This document shows, one piece after another, positions 35,119 to 44,915 of a DNA stretch of 64,000 nt (positions are counted from its first letter, which is position 1; every line of letters begins with the position of its first letter). The stretch covers positions 1-64,000 of the forward strand of contig JAFIFV010000051.1 in the NCBI GenBank assembly GCA_020831845.1, read 5' to 3'. Source of the DNA: Ectothiorhodospiraceae bacterium. Its GTDB lineage: Bacteria; Pseudomonadota; Gammaproteobacteria; Nitrococcales; Aquisalimonadaceae. The notes under the pieces are model-generated. The model made no database searches. It was not told the origin of the DNA and saw only the letters and a program-made list of their open reading frames with translations. The position numbers and the translations under genes were made by a program.

Positions 35119-35547
35119 CTAGATGTCCAGCGGCGTTGGCTGCTGGGCCGAATGGCGATGCTCGGAACCGGCATACACCTTCAGCTTCTTGAACATGGCC
35201 CGGCCCAGACGATTCTTCGGCAGCATGCCCTTGACCGCCAGTTCCAGCACCTGCTGAGGCTTTTCCTCAATCAGCTTGGTGAAGCTGGCGCTCTTCATGT
35301 TACCGATGTAGCCGGTATGCCGATAGTACATCTTATCGGTTGCCTTGCGGCCGGTCACACGGATCTTCTCCGCGTTCACCACCACGATGTAGTCGCCCGT
35401 ATCCACGTGCGGCGTATATTCTGCTTTGTGCTTGCCACGCAGGCGGAGAGCGATTTCGCTGGCCAGCCGGCCCAGGGTCTTGCCGTCGGCATCGACCAGA
35501 AACCAGTCTCGCTCCACATCTGCGGCTTTGGCGCTGAACGTCTTCAT
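35119..35547 (-). CDS. rplM: 50S ribosomal protein L13
   Basis: A 142-residue early-assembly large-subunit protein. The start [20 protein letters not shown] and the core [19 protein letters not shown] are typical. First gene of the rplM-rpsI operon, with a good promoter 47-75 bases upstream. In E. coli L13 or S9 feed back on their own operon; no specific leader structure is evident here. Confidence 0.98.
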   Translation of the reverse strand: MKTFSAKAADVERDWFLVDADGKTLGRLASEIALRLRGKHKAEYTPHVDTGDYIVVVNAEKIRVTGRKATDKMYYRHTGYIGNMKSASFTKLIEEKPQQVLELAVKGMLPKNRLGRAMFKKLKVYAGSEHRHSAQQPTPLDI

Positions 35548-35593
35548 CAGTAACTCTCTCCGAGAGTCGTCGTTCCCAGTAAGAAGGGCCGGA

Positions 35594-35622
35594 ATAGTAC
35601 CCGAAAGGTTTCAGGCGTTCAA
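35594..35622 (-). promoter_or_regulatory. Predicted promoter of rplM-rpsI-tRNA-Gln
   Basis: TTGAAC and TACTAT hexamers with exactly 17 bases between them on the minus strand, ending 47 bases before the rplM ATG. A near-consensus sigma-70 promoter at the expected place for a highly expressed operon. Confidence 0.7.
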
Positions 35623-35698
35623 GGGATAACCAGAGGGTTTTGCGAACCCGCCCCGGAGGCGGTCAGATGAGACGCTACGCCACCCTCGGGCCAAGCAT

Positions 35699-35794
35699 AA
35701 AAAAGGCGCGGCCATTGGAGGGGGCCGCGCCAGAAATCCACCAAACAAGGAGGATGGAGGAGTAGCGTCAACGGGGGAGGAGAACCGCGTTGAC
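35699..35794 (-). ncRNA. Predicted C-rich small RNA with CCUCC motifs
   Basis: A stand-alone transcription unit on the minus strand, about 96 nt. A promoter TTGACT-17 bases-GATACT lies at 35801-35829. The first RNA hairpin has arms GUCAACG/CGUUGAC (35788-35794 and 35767-35773) with a loop containing UUCUCCUCCCC. An unpaired stretch with CUCCUCC and UCCUCC follows, then an intrinsic terminator, GGCGCGGCC/GGCCGCGCC plus six U, whose loop carries CCCUCC. Four CCUCC anti-Shine-Dalgarno motifs in exposed positions suggest a trans-acting antisense RNA. No open frame fits. No family recognised. Confidence 0.72.
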
Positions 35795-35800
35795 AACTCA

Positions 35801-35829
35801 AGTATCGAATGCTGCACCGCAATAGTCAA
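35801..35829 (-). promoter_or_regulatory. Predicted promoter of the small RNA
   Basis: TTGACT (35824-35829 on the complement) and GATACT (35801-35806) are separated by 17 bases. It would start transcription near 35794, at the first base of the 5' hairpin. Confidence 0.68.
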
Positions 35830-35869
35830 GCCTTCTTGTGCACTGCAACGCGCCGGCGCGCGACACACC

Positions 35870-36181
35870 TCATTCAAGCTTCAGGCGCTCCACTGGCTGG
35901 CCTTTGATCAGGTGCTGCTCGATGATCTCGTCCAGGTCCTCCCGGTCCACATAGGTGTACCAGGTCTCGTCCGGATAGACGACCATCACCGGGCCCTCGC
36001 TGCAGCGGTCCAGGCAGCCGGCATTGTTGATGCGTACCCCGCCCTTGCCGGAAACTCCCAGGGCCTTGATGCGATCCTTGACGTAGGCACGGGCGTCCCC
36101 CGCGCCGCAGTTTGCGCAGCACTCGCGGCCGTCTTCCCGCTGGTTCGTGCAGAAAAAGACATGGTGGCGATAGTACGACAT
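35870..36181 (-). CDS. (2Fe-2S) thioredoxin-like ferredoxin
   Basis: A 103-residue protein of the thioredoxin-fold 2Fe-2S ferredoxin family. The cluster ligands are in VFFCTNQREDGRECC near the N terminus and NNAGCLDRCSEGP in the second half. The ATG at 36181 gives the family start MSYYRHHVFFCTN; the longer reading is not conserved. It stands between the small RNA and the divergent coq7 gene. Physiological partner unknown. Confidence 0.9.
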   Translation of the reverse strand: MSYYRHHVFFCTNQREDGRECCANCGAGDARAYVKDRIKALGVSGKGGVRINNAGCLDRCSEGPVMVVYPDETWYTYVDREDLDEIIEQHLIKGQPVERLKLE

Positions 36182-36264
36182 CTGGGGACCTCGCTCTGGC
36201 CGGTTGGTGGGCGGGATAGTAGCATTGATGCAACGCAACTGAATAACCACCGGAGCTCTCGATC

Positions 36265-36906
36265 ATGTCACGGGAATACAGCCTGTCGGACCGGATGCTG
36301 ATGGAATTCGACAGGGGGCTTCGCAGCCTGTTCGGCCGCCCGCCACAAACCGGCCGCCCGCACCCTGCAACCGGCGTTGCCGAGGGGGATCTGAGCAACG
36401 ACCAGCGCCGTGAGTCCGCCCGACTCATGCGCGTTAACCACTGCGGAGAGGTCTGCGCCCAGGCCCTTTACCAGGGCCAGGCAATCACCGCCCGCAACCC
36501 GGCCGTGCGCAACACCATGCAGGAAGCCGCAGACGAGGAGAACGATCACCTGGTCTGGTGCCGGGACCGGCTGGAACAACTGGACAGCCGCACCAGTCAC
36601 CTGGATCCGCTGTTCTACCTCGGTGCCCTCGGCCTGGGCACGGCAGCCGGGCTGGCCGGCGACCGCTGGAGCCTGGGGTTCCTGGCCGAAACCGAACACC
36701 AGGTAGTGAAGCACCTGGAGGGGCATCTGCAGCGATTGCCGGAGGAAGACTCGGTGAGCCGCGCCATTGTCACCCAGATGCGCGATGACGAGGCACGCCA
36801 CGCCGGCACCGCGGAAGACCAGGGCGCGGCGGCCCTGCCCACCCCCGTTCGCCTTCTCATGGGAGTGGGCGGCAAGTTGATGACCGGGACCACCCGCTGG
36901 ATATAG
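36265..36906 (+). CDS. coq7: 3-demethoxyubiquinol 3-hydroxylase (Coq7)
   Basis: A 213-residue di-iron hydroxylase acting at C6 of the ubiquinone precursor. The di-iron ligands lie in RVNHCGEVCAQALY, EAADEENDHLVW, FLAETEHQVVKH and MRDDEARHAG. It does the step that E. coli gives to the flavoprotein UbiF, and matches two FAD hydroxylases at 9.4-11.8 kb to complete three ring hydroxylations. Next to speD, OsmC and Crp/Vfr, the Pseudomonas gene order. Confidence 0.95.
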   Translation: MSREYSLSDRMLMEFDRGLRSLFGRPPQTGRPHPATGVAEGDLSNDQRRESARLMRVNHCGEVCAQALYQGQAITARNPAVRNTMQEAADEENDHLVWCRDRLEQLDSRTSHLDPLFYLGALGLGTAAGLAGDRWSLGFLAETEHQVVKHLEGHLQRLPEEDSVSRAIVTQMRDDEARHAGTAEDQGAAALPTPVRLLMGVGGKLMTGTTRWI

Positions 36907-36918
36907 CGCGGCAGACGC

Positions 36919-37755
36919 TTACTGGAAATCCAGCCCCAGCGCTACCTCCTGACCGGGGCGCAGGTTGCGGCCGTAGAAGATCTCGGCCATTTCCCGGCGC
37001 AACTGGCGCCGGATGCGGTCCTTGTCTTCTTCCGAGAAATCCTCGGCGGATTCCCCGAACAGATAATTCCGCAGCTTCGGCTCCCGCAGCAGCATCTTGG
37101 TGTGGAACATGTGTTCCTGGAATACGTTCACATCGATCATGTGATACCGCTCCTTGGTGTCCTCGGAGAGGTAGTTCTGGATCGAGTTGATCTCGTGGTC
37201 GATGAAGTGCTTGTGACCTTCCACATCCCTGGTGAAACCACGGACACGGTAATCCATGGTGACGATGTCCGAGTCGAAGGAATGAATCAGGAAATTCAGC
37301 GCTTTCAGCGGAGAGATGACCCCGCAGGTGGAGACGTCGATATCCGCCCTGAAGGTGCTCACACCGTGATCCGGATGGGTTTCCGGGTAGGTATGTACAG
37401 TGATATGGCTCTTGTCCAGGTGTGCCAGCACGGTGTCCGGCAGCGGGCCGGGCGCGGCGCCGCCCACCTGGGACTCGTCCACCAGTTCCTCCTCGGCAAT
37501 GAGGATGGTGACGCTGGCCCCCTGGGGGTCATAGTCCTGGCGGGCAATATTGAGAATATTGGCGCCGATGATATTCGCCACCTGCGTGAGGATCTGTGTC
37601 AGACGCTCGGCGTTGTACACCTCATCAATGTAATCGATGTAGGCATGCCGTTGCTCCGCGTTCCGCGCATAACAGACGTCATAGATATTGAAACTCAACG
37701 ACTTCGTCAGGTTGTTGAAACCATGAAGCCGTAGCTTGTCTGTCTGTTGCACCAA
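36919..37755 (-). CDS. speD: S-adenosylmethionine decarboxylase proenzyme
   Basis: A class 1A (E. coli-type) AdoMet decarboxylase, 278 residues, which makes the aminopropyl donor for spermidine. Self-cleavage at the Ser in [14 protein letters not shown] yields the pyruvoyl group; [22 protein letters not shown] and the [15 protein letters not shown] segment are near-identical to E. coli SpeD. The start is inferred as TTG at 37755, eight bases after GGAGG; a GTG at 37752 is possible. No ATG exists between the upstream stop and the conserved core, apart from a far-upstream frame. Confidence 0.93.
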   Translation of the reverse strand: MVQQTDKLRLHGFNNLTKSLSFNIYDVCYARNAEQRHAYIDYIDEVYNAERLTQILTQVANIIGANILNIARQDYDPQGASVTILIAEEELVDESQVGGAAPGPLPDTVLAHLDKSHITVHTYPETHPDHGVSTFRADIDVSTCGVISPLKALNFLIHSFDSDIVTMDYRVRGFTRDVEGHKHFIDHEINSIQNYLSEDTKERYHMIDVNVFQEHMFHTKMLLREPKLRNYLFGESAEDFSEEDKDRIRRQLRREMAEIFYGRNLRPGQEVALGLDFQ

Positions 37756-37866
37756 CTGCCCGCCCTCCGGATATCGACGGTGGCCACTGGCGTGGCCGGT
37801 AAAACCCCGATGAAAAACGGCACGACCCCGCAAGTGTGGACCGGATCGCGCCGTATTTCCGTCTGT

Positions 37867-38283
37867 TCAGTCGCTAACGACTTCAAAGTCATGGCTGAGT
37901 TCCGCCGCCTTGCCCAGCATGATAGAGGCGGAACAGTACTTTTCGGCCGAAAGCCGCACCGCCCGTTCGACGGCGGCCTCGGACAGGCCATTGCCCTTGA
38001 CCTTGTAATGAAGGTGGATGCGGGTGAACACCTTGGGCGGCTTCTCGGCCCGCTCTGCCTCCAACTCCACCTGGCAATCCGTCACGTCATGCCGTCCGCG
38101 CCGCAGGATGTAGACCACATCGAAGGCCGTGCAACCGCCCAGGCCGAGCAGCAGCATTTCCATCGGCCGCACGCCAAGATCGCGCCCACCCATGTCCGGC
38201 GGCCCGTCCATGACCACGGTATGACCACTGCCGGGGGTTCCCTCGAACGTCGCCTCGCCGACCCATTTCACCGTTGCCCGCAT
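37867..38283 (-). CDS. OsmC family protein (YhfA-like)
   Basis: A 138-residue OsmC-type protein. The two redox cysteines are Cys51 (LGLGGCTAFDVV) and Cys117 (AEKYCSASIML), so a thiol peroxidase or reductase activity is possible. Its neighbourhood next to Crp/Vfr matches E. coli YhfA and its Pseudomonas counterpart. The ATG at 38283 follows GGAGG by five bases. A 120-nt structured leader lies upstream. Confidence 0.9.
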   Translation of the reverse strand: MRATVKWVGEATFEGTPGSGHTVVMDGPPDMGGRDLGVRPMEMLLLGLGGCTAFDVVYILRRGRHDVTDCQVELEAERAEKPPKVFTRIHLHYKVKGNGLSEAAVERAVRLSAEKYCSASIMLGKAAELSHDFEVVSD

Positions 38284-38328
38284 CTGTGCCTCCGATAAGC
38301 CGGCCAATGCCGTATCTGGCAATAAAGC

Positions 38329-38377
38329 AAGAAAGGATCTCTGCTGCGGCCCTAGGCACCAGCGGAGACCCTTTCTT
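38329..38377 (-). promoter_or_regulatory. Long hairpin in the OsmC mRNA leader
   Basis: On the minus strand AAGAAAGGGTCTC (38365-38377) pairs with GAGATCCTTTCTT (38329-38341). All 13 pairs form if one G-U is allowed; on the plus strand the same place is an A-C mismatch, so the structure favours a minus-strand RNA. GCUG/CAGC pairing can extend it. A second hairpin, GGGAGGC/GCCTCCC, lies just upstream at about 38380-38398. Candidate leader regulator or attenuator. Confidence 0.5.
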
Positions 38378-38410
38378 CCGGGAGGCCGCCCGCCTCCCTC
38401 GCGAGCGCGC

Positions 38411-38439
38411 ATTATAAATGCTACGGGTTCGCACGAAAA
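38411..38439 (-). promoter_or_regulatory. Predicted promoter of the OsmC gene
   Basis: A perfect TATAAT -10 on the minus strand (38411-38416) with TTTTCG 17 bases upstream. It would give a leader of about 120 bases before the OsmC ATG. The rest of the 38284-38660 gap holds the leader hairpins and a 64-codon plus-strand frame (38464-38658) with no ribosome site. Confidence 0.5.
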
Positions 38440-38660
38440 CCATGGATATAACGAAGAATTATCATGCTGAATCGCATCAAGGGGGTGGCTCAGCAGACCG
38501 ACAACTGGTTTACTATGAATAGCGGAGCATTCGACCCATCGCGGCGGAGGGCGATGGAGCCACTGGGCGCAAGGCAACACTGGTCGCGTCACGGGCTGAC
38601 GGCTGCGCCGAAACGGCAGGCCAGTGTGCCTCTGGGCGACAACGATCACAAGGTGTGAGC

Positions 38661-39305
38661 ATGGCGATAACAACAATGGAACGCGCGAGCAACCGCAACT
38701 GGTCCATCGACAACCTGTTGAGACACTGTCACCGGCGACGCTACCCTGCCAAGACCGGCATCATCTACGCCGGCGATGAGCCCGATGCGCTCTACTACAT
38801 TACCGAAGGGTCGGTCAGCGTCATCATCGAAGACGAGAACGGCCATGAAATCGTGCTGGCCTACCTGAACGCCGGCGATTTCTTCGGCGAACTGGGGCTG
38901 TTCAGCAACAACAGCACCCGCAGCGCCTGGGTACGGACCCGCACACCCTGCGAAATCGCGGAAATCAGCTACAGCCGGTTTCATCAGGTGGCACGGGAAG
39001 ATCCGGAAATAATGCTGTTCCTGGCCAGCCAGATGGCGGAACGTCTTCGCCGCACCAGCCGGAAGGTCGGCGACCTGGCTTTCCTGGACGTCACCGGTCG
39101 GGTCGCGCGTACACTACTGGACCTGTGCAAGGAGCCGGATGCGATGACCCATCCGGACGGCATGCAGATCCGCATCACCCGCCAGGAACTGGGGCGCATC
39201 GTGGGTTGCTCCAGGGAAATGGTGGGGCGCGTACTGAAAGACCTGGAAGAGCGGGAGCTGATCTCCGTCGCCGGCAAGACCATGGTCATCTTCAATACAC
39301 GCTAA
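38661..39305 (+). CDS. crp: Crp/Vfr cyclic AMP receptor protein
   Basis: A 214-residue CRP-family activator. The cyclic-nucleotide pocket contains [10 protein letters not shown] and the conserved RSAWVRT segment (Arg and Ser contacts to cAMP). The C-terminal winged helix has [26 protein letters not shown]. It is closer in pattern to CRP/Vfr than to FNR, with no N-terminal cysteine cluster. AAGGTG precedes the ATG. Flanked by OsmC and trpC exactly as vfr is in Pseudomonas. Confidence 0.92.
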   Translation: MAITTMERASNRNWSIDNLLRHCHRRRYPAKTGIIYAGDEPDALYYITEGSVSVIIEDENGHEIVLAYLNAGDFFGELGLFSNNSTRSAWVRTRTPCEIAEISYSRFHQVAREDPEIMLFLASQMAERLRRTSRKVGDLAFLDVTGRVARTLLDLCKEPDAMTHPDGMQIRITRQELGRIVGCSREMVGRVLKDLEERELISVAGKTMVIFNTR

Positions 39306-39401
39306 CCCGGCGGAAACAGATTTGCGGAGCCCTGAACCGAGCTGGACGATCACCCCCTTCCCGCATGCCCGCGGCAAGGGGATCAGGCATGCCCAGACCA
39401 G

Positions 39402-40199
39402 CTAGCCGAACAGTTCCTTCAGTTTCTCCCCGGGGTCAGTGGCCCGCATGAAACTCTCCCCCACCAGGAAGCAGTGCACTCCGTGCTGCTCCATGTACTC
39501 CACGTCCTCCCGCGTTCCGATACCGCTCTCGGTTACCAGCAACGCGGACTCCGGCACCAGCTTCTTCAGCCGCAACGTCGTGTCGATATCGGTCTCGAAA
39601 CTGTGCAGATCGCGATTATTGATGCCGATCAGATCCGGCTGCAGGGCCAGGGCGCGCTTGAGCTCCTTCTCGCTGTGTACTTCCACCAGCACGTCCATGC
39701 CCAGCTTGCGCGCCAGGGAATGCAACTCCTCCATCCGATCGTCGCTAAGCACCGAGGCAATCAGCAGCACGCAATCCGCGCCAAGCATCCGGGATTCCCA
39801 GATCTGGTAGGCATCGATCATGAAATCCTTGCGCAACACCGGCAGATCGCAGGCGCCGCGAGCCAGCCGCAGGTTCAGATCGTGGCCCTGGAAAAAATCC
39901 TCGTCCGTGAGTACCGAGAGGCAGGCAGCGCCACTGCGCGCGTAGCTGGCGGCAATGGCCTCCGGGTCGAAGTCCTTCCGTAGCACGCCTTTGCTGGGCG
40001 AGGCCTTCTTGATTTCCGCGATGACTCCACGGCGCCCCTGACCAATTGCGTCCAGCAGCGCCTGCCGAAACCCACGGGGAGGGTCCGCTGCCAGCGCTTC
40101 CTTCCGCAGCGTCTGCGTATCAAGGCCCTGGCTACGTTCGGCCACCTCTTCCGCCTTGCGCGCCAGAATCTCTTTCAGTACGTCCGGGGTGTTAGTCAT
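39402..40199 (-). CDS. trpC: Indole-3-glycerol phosphate synthase
   Basis: A 265-residue TIM-barrel enzyme closing the indole ring in tryptophan synthesis. Motifs include VIAEIKKASPSKGVLR (catalytic Lys), CLSVLTDEDFF, LPVLRKDFMID and GINNRDLHSF. It is the single-function form without a fused TrpF. Last gene of the trpE-trpG-trpD-trpC set, 10 bases after trpD. Confidence 0.96.
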   Translation of the reverse strand: MTNTPDVLKEILARKAEEVAERSQGLDTQTLRKEALAADPPRGFRQALLDAIGQGRRGVIAEIKKASPSKGVLRKDFDPEAIAASYARSGAACLSVLTDEDFFQGHDLNLRLARGACDLPVLRKDFMIDAYQIWESRMLGADCVLLIASVLSDDRMEELHSLARKLGMDVLVEVHSEKELKRALALQPDLIGINNRDLHSFETDIDTTLRLKKLVPESALLVTESGIGTREDVEYMEQHGVHCFLVGESFMRATDPGEKLKELFG

Positions 40200-40209
40200 G
40201 ACCGAGCCC

Positions 40210-41226
40210 TCATAGAGACTGCGTGTAGCTCAGGAACTGTTCCAGTTTCCGCTCGACAGAGCCGTCCTCCAGCAACTGCCTGGCGTGATCAACGCCGTCG
40301 GCCAGGGTTGCCGCCAGACCGGCCACGTAGATGGCGGCGCCGGCATTCAGCGCAATCACATCCGCCACCGGCCCCGTTTCTCCGCTGAATGCGCCACGAA
40401 TAAGTGCCAGGCTCTGGTCCGCACTCTGCACCCGGATCGCGTCCAGCGACGCACGGCGCAGCCCGAAGTCCTCTGGCTGCACACGGTATTCGGTCACCTC
40501 GCCGTCACGCAGCTCCGCCACCAGGGTGGGGCTGGCGATGCTGATCTCGTCCAGGCCATCCTCGGCGTTCACCACCAGCACGCGCCGGCTGCCCAGCGTC
40601 GCCAGAACATTGGCCAACGGCGCAACCCACTGGGCACCGAACACACCCATGACCTGATTCGGCGCGCCGGCGGGGTTGGTCAGTGGCCCGAGCAGATTGA
40701 AGATGGTCCGCACGCCCATCTCCTTGCGCGGACCGATGGCGTGCTTCATGGCGGAATGAAACAACGGCGCAAACAGGAAACCCACCCCGGTTTCCTCCAC
40801 GCAGCGGGCAACCTGCTCGGGAGTCAGATCCAGCCGGGCGCCCGCGGTTTCCAGCACATCGGCACTGCCGGATTTGCTGGAAACGGAGCGATTGCCGTGC
40901 TTGGCTACCCGACCGCCGGCCGCCGCCACAACAAATGCGGAAGCCGTGGAAATATTGAAGGTGCCGCTGGCGTCGCCGCCGGTACCGCAGGTATCCACCA
41001 GGTGCTCGTCAGAGACGACGACCCGGGTCGCCAGTTCGCGCATCACCGCCGCGGCAGCCGCGATCTCCTCGACCGTCTCCCCCTTCATGCGCAACCCGAT
41101 CAGAAAACCGCCGATCTGGGCCGGAGTCGCCTCCCCGGTCATGATCCCGCGCATGATGCCGATCATGTCCTCGCGGCTCAGGTCCTGCCGCTCCGTGACA
41201 GCGCGTATGGCACCCTGCATATCCAT
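40210..41226 (-). CDS. trpD: Anthranilate phosphoribosyltransferase
   Basis: A 338-residue enzyme joining anthranilate to phosphoribosyl pyrophosphate. The PRPP loop [17 protein letters not shown] and the [15 protein letters not shown] anthranilate site are intact. GGAGG lies six bases before the ATG. Lies between trpG and trpC on one transcript. Confidence 0.96.
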   Translation of the reverse strand: MDMQGAIRAVTERQDLSREDMIGIMRGIMTGEATPAQIGGFLIGLRMKGETVEEIAAAAAVMRELATRVVVSDEHLVDTCGTGGDASGTFNISTASAFVVAAAGGRVAKHGNRSVSSKSGSADVLETAGARLDLTPEQVARCVEETGVGFLFAPLFHSAMKHAIGPRKEMGVRTIFNLLGPLTNPAGAPNQVMGVFGAQWVAPLANVLATLGSRRVLVVNAEDGLDEISIASPTLVAELRDGEVTEYRVQPEDFGLRRASLDAIRVQSADQSLALIRGAFSGETGPVADVIALNAGAAIYVAGLAATLADGVDHARQLLEDGSVERKLEQFLSYTQSL

Positions 41227-41272
41227 TCCTATCCTCCCACGCTGTGTCGCGCCGGTCGTCGTTCGCGTTCCG

Positions 41273-41872
41273 TCAGGCAGCCTTGCCGGCAGGCGGCCGA
41301 CGGAGGAAATTGCGCAGCAGATCGTGCCCTTCCCGCGTCAGGATCGACTCGGGGTGGAACTGGACACCCTCGACATCCAGTTCCCGGTGGCGCAGCCCCA
41401 TGATCTCTTCCATGGAGCCGTCCTCGTTCTGGGTCCAGGCCGTAATCTCCAGGCACTCCGGCAGGCGCTGCTTGTCCACCACCAGCGAATGGTAGCGCGT
41501 GGCGACCATCGGGTTCGGCAAACCCTGGAAAACGCCGACGTCATGGTGATAAACAGGCGAGGTCTTGCCGTGCATGACGCGACCGGCATGGACCACATGT
41601 CCGCCGAAAGCCTGGCCGATGGCCTGATGCCCGAGGCACACCCCCAGTAACGGGATGCGGCCCGCGAAATGGCGAACGGCCGCCAGTGACATTCCCGCCT
41701 GATCCGGGGCACAGGGCCCCGGAGAAATGACCAGATGGTCGGGCGCCAGTCGCTCGATCTGCTCCAGCGTGATCTCGTCGTTGCGGTGAACCTGCACATC
41801 GGCGCCCAGCTCGCCGAAGTACTGCACCAGGTTGTAGGTGAACGAATCGTAATTGTCGATCATCAGCAACAT
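41273..41872 (-). CDS. trpG: Anthranilate synthase glutamine amidotransferase subunit
   Basis: A 199-residue class I glutaminase providing ammonia to TrpE. The oxyanion motif [11 protein letters not shown], the catalytic Cys in [17 protein letters not shown] and the His-Glu pair in VQFHPESIL are all present. It starts one base after the trpE stop. The gene may serve p-aminobenzoate synthesis as well, since such subunits are often shared. Confidence 0.95.
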   Translation of the reverse strand: MLLMIDNYDSFTYNLVQYFGELGADVQVHRNDEITLEQIERLAPDHLVISPGPCAPDQAGMSLAAVRHFAGRIPLLGVCLGHQAIGQAFGGHVVHAGRVMHGKTSPVYHHDVGVFQGLPNPMVATRYHSLVVDKQRLPECLEITAWTQNEDGSMEEIMGLRHRELDVEGVQFHPESILTREGHDLLRNFLRRPPAGKAA

Positions 41873-41873
41873 G

Positions 41874-43379
41874 CTATGCGTCCCCCTCGCCCAGGGAATC
41901 CAGCCCCCGCTCGGCCATCGCCGCCGCGCGGATCACCGCCCGACCCTTGTTGACGGTTTCTTCCCATTCGCTGGTGGGCACCGAATCGTAGACCACGCCG
42001 GCACCCGCCTGTATGTGCAGCTGACCGTCCTTGATAATCGCGGTGCGTATCGCGATCGCGGTATCCATATTCCCCGACCAGGACCAGTACCCCACCGCAC
42101 CGGAATAGATTCCCCGCCGCGTGGTCTCCACCTCGTCGATGATCTCCAGCGCGCGGATCTTCGGCGCGCCGCTCAGCGTCCCCGCCGGGAAAGTGGCCCG
42201 CAGCACATCCATCGGCGTGAGTTCGGGTTTCAGCCGGCCGGTGACATTGGAGACGATATGCATGACATGGGAATATCGCTCCACGGCCATGCGCTCGGTG
42301 ACTTTGACCGTGCCGGTCTGGCTGACGCGGCCGACGTCGTTGCGGCCCAGATCGATCAACATCAGGTGCTCGGCGATTTCCTTGGGGTCGGCCAGCAGTT
42401 CCTGTTCCAGTTGCCGGTCCTCCGCGTCGCTGGCGCCACGCTTGCGCGTGCCGGCCAGTGGCCGGACGGTGACGTCGCCGTCGTCGACGCGCACCAGGAT
42501 CTCCGGGGACGAACCGGCCACATGGAAGTCGTCCAGATTCAGGTAGTACATGTAGGGCGACGGGTTGGTGGCGCGCAATGCGCGATAGGCGTCCAGCGGC
42601 GGAGCCTGGTAGCTACAGCTCATGCGCTGCGAAGGCACAACCTGCATGGCGTCGCCGTCGATGATGTACTGCTTGATCCGGCGGACTACATCCTCGAAGC
42701 CCTGCTGACTGACATTGCTGCTGAAGTCCGTCTCGGTGACCTCGCGCCGCTGATGCGGAGGCTGGTAGTCGCTGTTGCCGGCACGAAGGCGCTGCACCAG
42801 CGTATCGAGCCGTGCATGGGCACGGGGCAACGCGCCCGGCTCGGAGGGGTCGGCATTCACCACCAGATAAAGCCTGCCGCCGAGGTTGTCGAAAACCAGC
42901 ACCTCGTCCGCCACCATCAGCAGGATGTCGGGCACTTGCAAATCGTCAGCCTGGTCGGGACGTTTCAGTCGCGGCTCGATGTAGCGCACGGTGTCATAGC
43001 CGAAATAACCGGCAAGCCCGCCAAGGAAGCGCGGCAGTTCCGGATAGCCCGGCGGCGTGGGCACGTGGTAGCGGGCGTGAAAGGCTTCCAGCCACGCCAG
43101 CGGATCCTCGGATTCAAGCGCCTCCACTTCCCGCCCGTGCTCGGTGACGCTGATCGAATGGTCGCGGATGCGGACCACGGTACGGCAAGGTAATCCGATG
43201 ATGGAATATCGGCCCCACTTCTCACCGCCCTGGACCGACTCCAACAGGAAGGAGTAAGGGCCGTCGGCCAGCTTCATGTAGGTGGAAAGCGGGGTATCGA
43301 GGTCCGCGAGGATTTCGCGAATCACCGGGATGCGGTTATAGCCCTGGCGTGCCAGGTCACGGAATACTGCCTCTTTCAT
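41874..43379 (-). CDS. trpE: Anthranilate synthase component I
   Basis: A 501-residue chorismate-utilising enzyme that starts tryptophan synthesis. The tryptophan feedback site [18 protein letters not shown] is present, as are the chorismate-binding motifs ([37 protein letters not shown]). The 200 bases upstream show no leader peptide with tandem Trp codons, so control is probably by feedback or other means. Follows rpe and gph, as in Pseudomonas. Confidence 0.96.
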   Translation of the reverse strand: MKEAVFRDLARQGYNRIPVIREILADLDTPLSTYMKLADGPYSFLLESVQGGEKWGRYSIIGLPCRTVVRIRDHSISVTEHGREVEALESEDPLAWLEAFHARYHVPTPPGYPELPRFLGGLAGYFGYDTVRYIEPRLKRPDQADDLQVPDILLMVADEVLVFDNLGGRLYLVVNADPSEPGALPRAHARLDTLVQRLRAGNSDYQPPHQRREVTETDFSSNVSQQGFEDVVRRIKQYIIDGDAMQVVPSQRMSCSYQAPPLDAYRALRATNPSPYMYYLNLDDFHVAGSSPEILVRVDDGDVTVRPLAGTRKRGASDAEDRQLEQELLADPKEIAEHLMLIDLGRNDVGRVSQTGTVKVTERMAVERYSHVMHIVSNVTGRLKPELTPMDVLRATFPAGTLSGAPKIRALEIIDEVETTRRGIYSGAVGYWSWSGNMDTAIAIRTAIIKDGQLHIQAGAGVVYDSVPTSEWEETVNKGRAVIRAAAMAERGLDSLGEGDA

Positions 43380-43579
43380 GATGTTTCAACCGTCAGTGTT
43401 CGATGGGATGACGTTAACTGGGCGCAAAGGGGCGCGCCCGTGCCCGACAGATGTCAGGCCCGCCATCGCGGGTGGCTGCGGCCCATGGTCATGACTGACG
43501 GTAAGCTGATCATGCTGCTCTGTTTGTCCCCGTTTAACCCTGCCCGCGCGGACAGCGTGAACTCCAGGCCCAAGGCCGA

Positions 43580-44254
43580 TCAGGCGGCCGAGCGCAAGAG
43601 GTGGTGCAACGCGAGGAAATCGTTCACCACCGCGTCCGGTGCAGCCTCGCGGATGTCGCCACCGTGGTTGTAGCCGTAGGGCACACAAACCACCGGCACC
43701 CCGGCGTTGCGGGCGGCTTCGACGTCATTCCGGGAATCGCCGACCATCATGGTATTCGAAGTCGTGCTGCCCAGCCGCCCCATGGCAAACTGCAAAGGCA
43801 GCGCCGAGGGCTTTTTCTCCGCCGTGGTGTCGCCGCCAACAATCACCGGCAGATCGCAGCCCAGTCCCAGCTCCTCGAGCAACGGCCGGGCAAGGGCCTC
43901 CGGTTTATTGGTGACACAGGCCAGACGATACCCGTCCGCCAGCAAACGGTCCAGCCCCTCCCTCACGCCCGGGTAGAGCCGGCTGCGCAGGCTCAACTGG
44001 CGACGGTAGCTCTCCAGAAACAGTGCCAGCGCGCGCTGAGTCAGTTCCGGGTCGGGATCACCGTGCATATCACCGGTCAGCGCGCGCATGACCAGTTTCT
44101 GCGCCCCGTTTCCGACCCAGCGGCGAACCTGGGCCTCCCCCGCCGGCGCCCGGCCGAGTTGCTCCAGCATGCGATCCACCGCATCAGCCAGATCCGGCGC
44201 ACTATCGATCAGCGTGCCGTCCAGATCGAACAACAGCGTGTTAACGCCTCGCAT
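43580..44254 (-). CDS. gph: Phosphoglycolate phosphatase
   Basis: A 224-residue HAD-superfamily phosphatase. The nucleophile motif [15 protein letters not shown] is at residues 6-20, motif II near [13 protein letters not shown] and motif III near [14 protein letters not shown]. It removes 2-phosphoglycolate from DNA repair and oxidative damage. The ATG at 44254 overlaps rpe by 14 bases and matches the family start; the longer frame adds residues from rpe. Confidence 0.92.
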   Translation of the reverse strand: MRGVNTLLFDLDGTLIDSAPDLADAVDRMLEQLGRAPAGEAQVRRWVGNGAQKLVMRALTGDMHGDPDPELTQRALALFLESYRRQLSLRSRLYPGVREGLDRLLADGYRLACVTNKPEALARPLLEELGLGCDLPVIVGGDTTAEKKPSALPLQFAMGRLGSTTSNTMMVGDSRNDVEAARNAGVPVVCVPYGYNHGGDIREAAPDAVVNDFLALHHLLRSAA

Positions 44255-44915
44255 GGGAGAGCTCCTCGCGCATGGCACCGATCACGGTGGCGTAATCGGG
44301 CTGGCCGAAGATGGCCGAACCGGCAACGAAAGTATCGGCGCCGGCCTCGGCCACCTGACGGATGTTGCCCACCTTGATGCCGCCATCCACCTCCAGGCGG
44401 ATGGCATAGCCGCTGCCGTCGATCATCCGGCGCGCTTCTCGCAGCTTGTCCAGCGTGGCGGGAATGAAGGACTGGCCGCCGAAACCCGGGTTCACCGACA
44501 TGAGCAACACCATGTCCACCTTGTCCATCACATGCTGCAGATGAATCAGCGGGGTGGCCGGGTTGAATACCAGCCCGGCCTTGCAGCCCTCGTCACGGAT
44601 GAGCTGCAGGCTGCGGTCGATATGCTCGCTCGCTTCGGGATGGAAGGTGATCCAGCTGGCGCCGGCCCGGGCAAAATCCGGGATGATGCGGTCCACCGGC
44701 TTGACCATCAGGTGCACGTCGATCTCGGCGGTGACGCCGTGCTTGCGTAGCGCCTCGCAGACCAGGGGGCCGATGGTCAGGTTCGGCACATAATGATTGT
44801 CCATGACATCGAAATGCACCATGTCGGCACCGGCCGCCAGCACGGCGTCGACCTCTTCGCCCAGGCGGGCAAAATCAGCGGACAGGATGGACGGGGCGAT
44901 GCGGAAATCGCTCAT
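44241..44915 (-). CDS. rpe: Ribulose-phosphate 3-epimerase
   Basis: A 224-residue TIM-barrel epimerase of the pentose phosphate pathway. The start [21 protein letters not shown] and metal-site motifs [21 protein letters not shown] and [11 protein letters not shown] are canonical. The ATG at 44915 follows GAGG by seven bases. First gene of the rpe-gph pair, upstream of trpEGDC. Confidence 0.96.
   Translation of the reverse strand: MSDFRIAPSILSADFARLGEEVDAVLAAGADMVHFDVMDNHYVPNLTIGPLVCEALRKHGVTAEIDVHLMVKPVDRIIPDFARAGASWITFHPEASEHIDRSLQLIRDEGCKAGLVFNPATPLIHLQHVMDKVDMVLLMSVNPGFGGQSFIPATLDKLREARRMIDGSGYAIRLEVDGGIKVGNIRQVAEAGADTFVAGSAIFGQPDYATVIGAMREELSHARR

Noticed and set aside
38464-38658. 64-codon frame upstream of crp
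   Set aside because: No ribosome site and no resemblance to a protein family; it runs directly into the crp ribosome site.
39306-39401. Terminator between crp and trpC
   Set aside because: A GCATGCC/GGGCATGC pair exists, but the 15-base loop and lack of T-run make it too weak to call.
43380-43579. Possible trp leader peptide and attenuator before trpE
   Set aside because: A short frame with only one Trp codon and GC hairpins exists, but there are no tandem Trp codons and no T-rich terminator.
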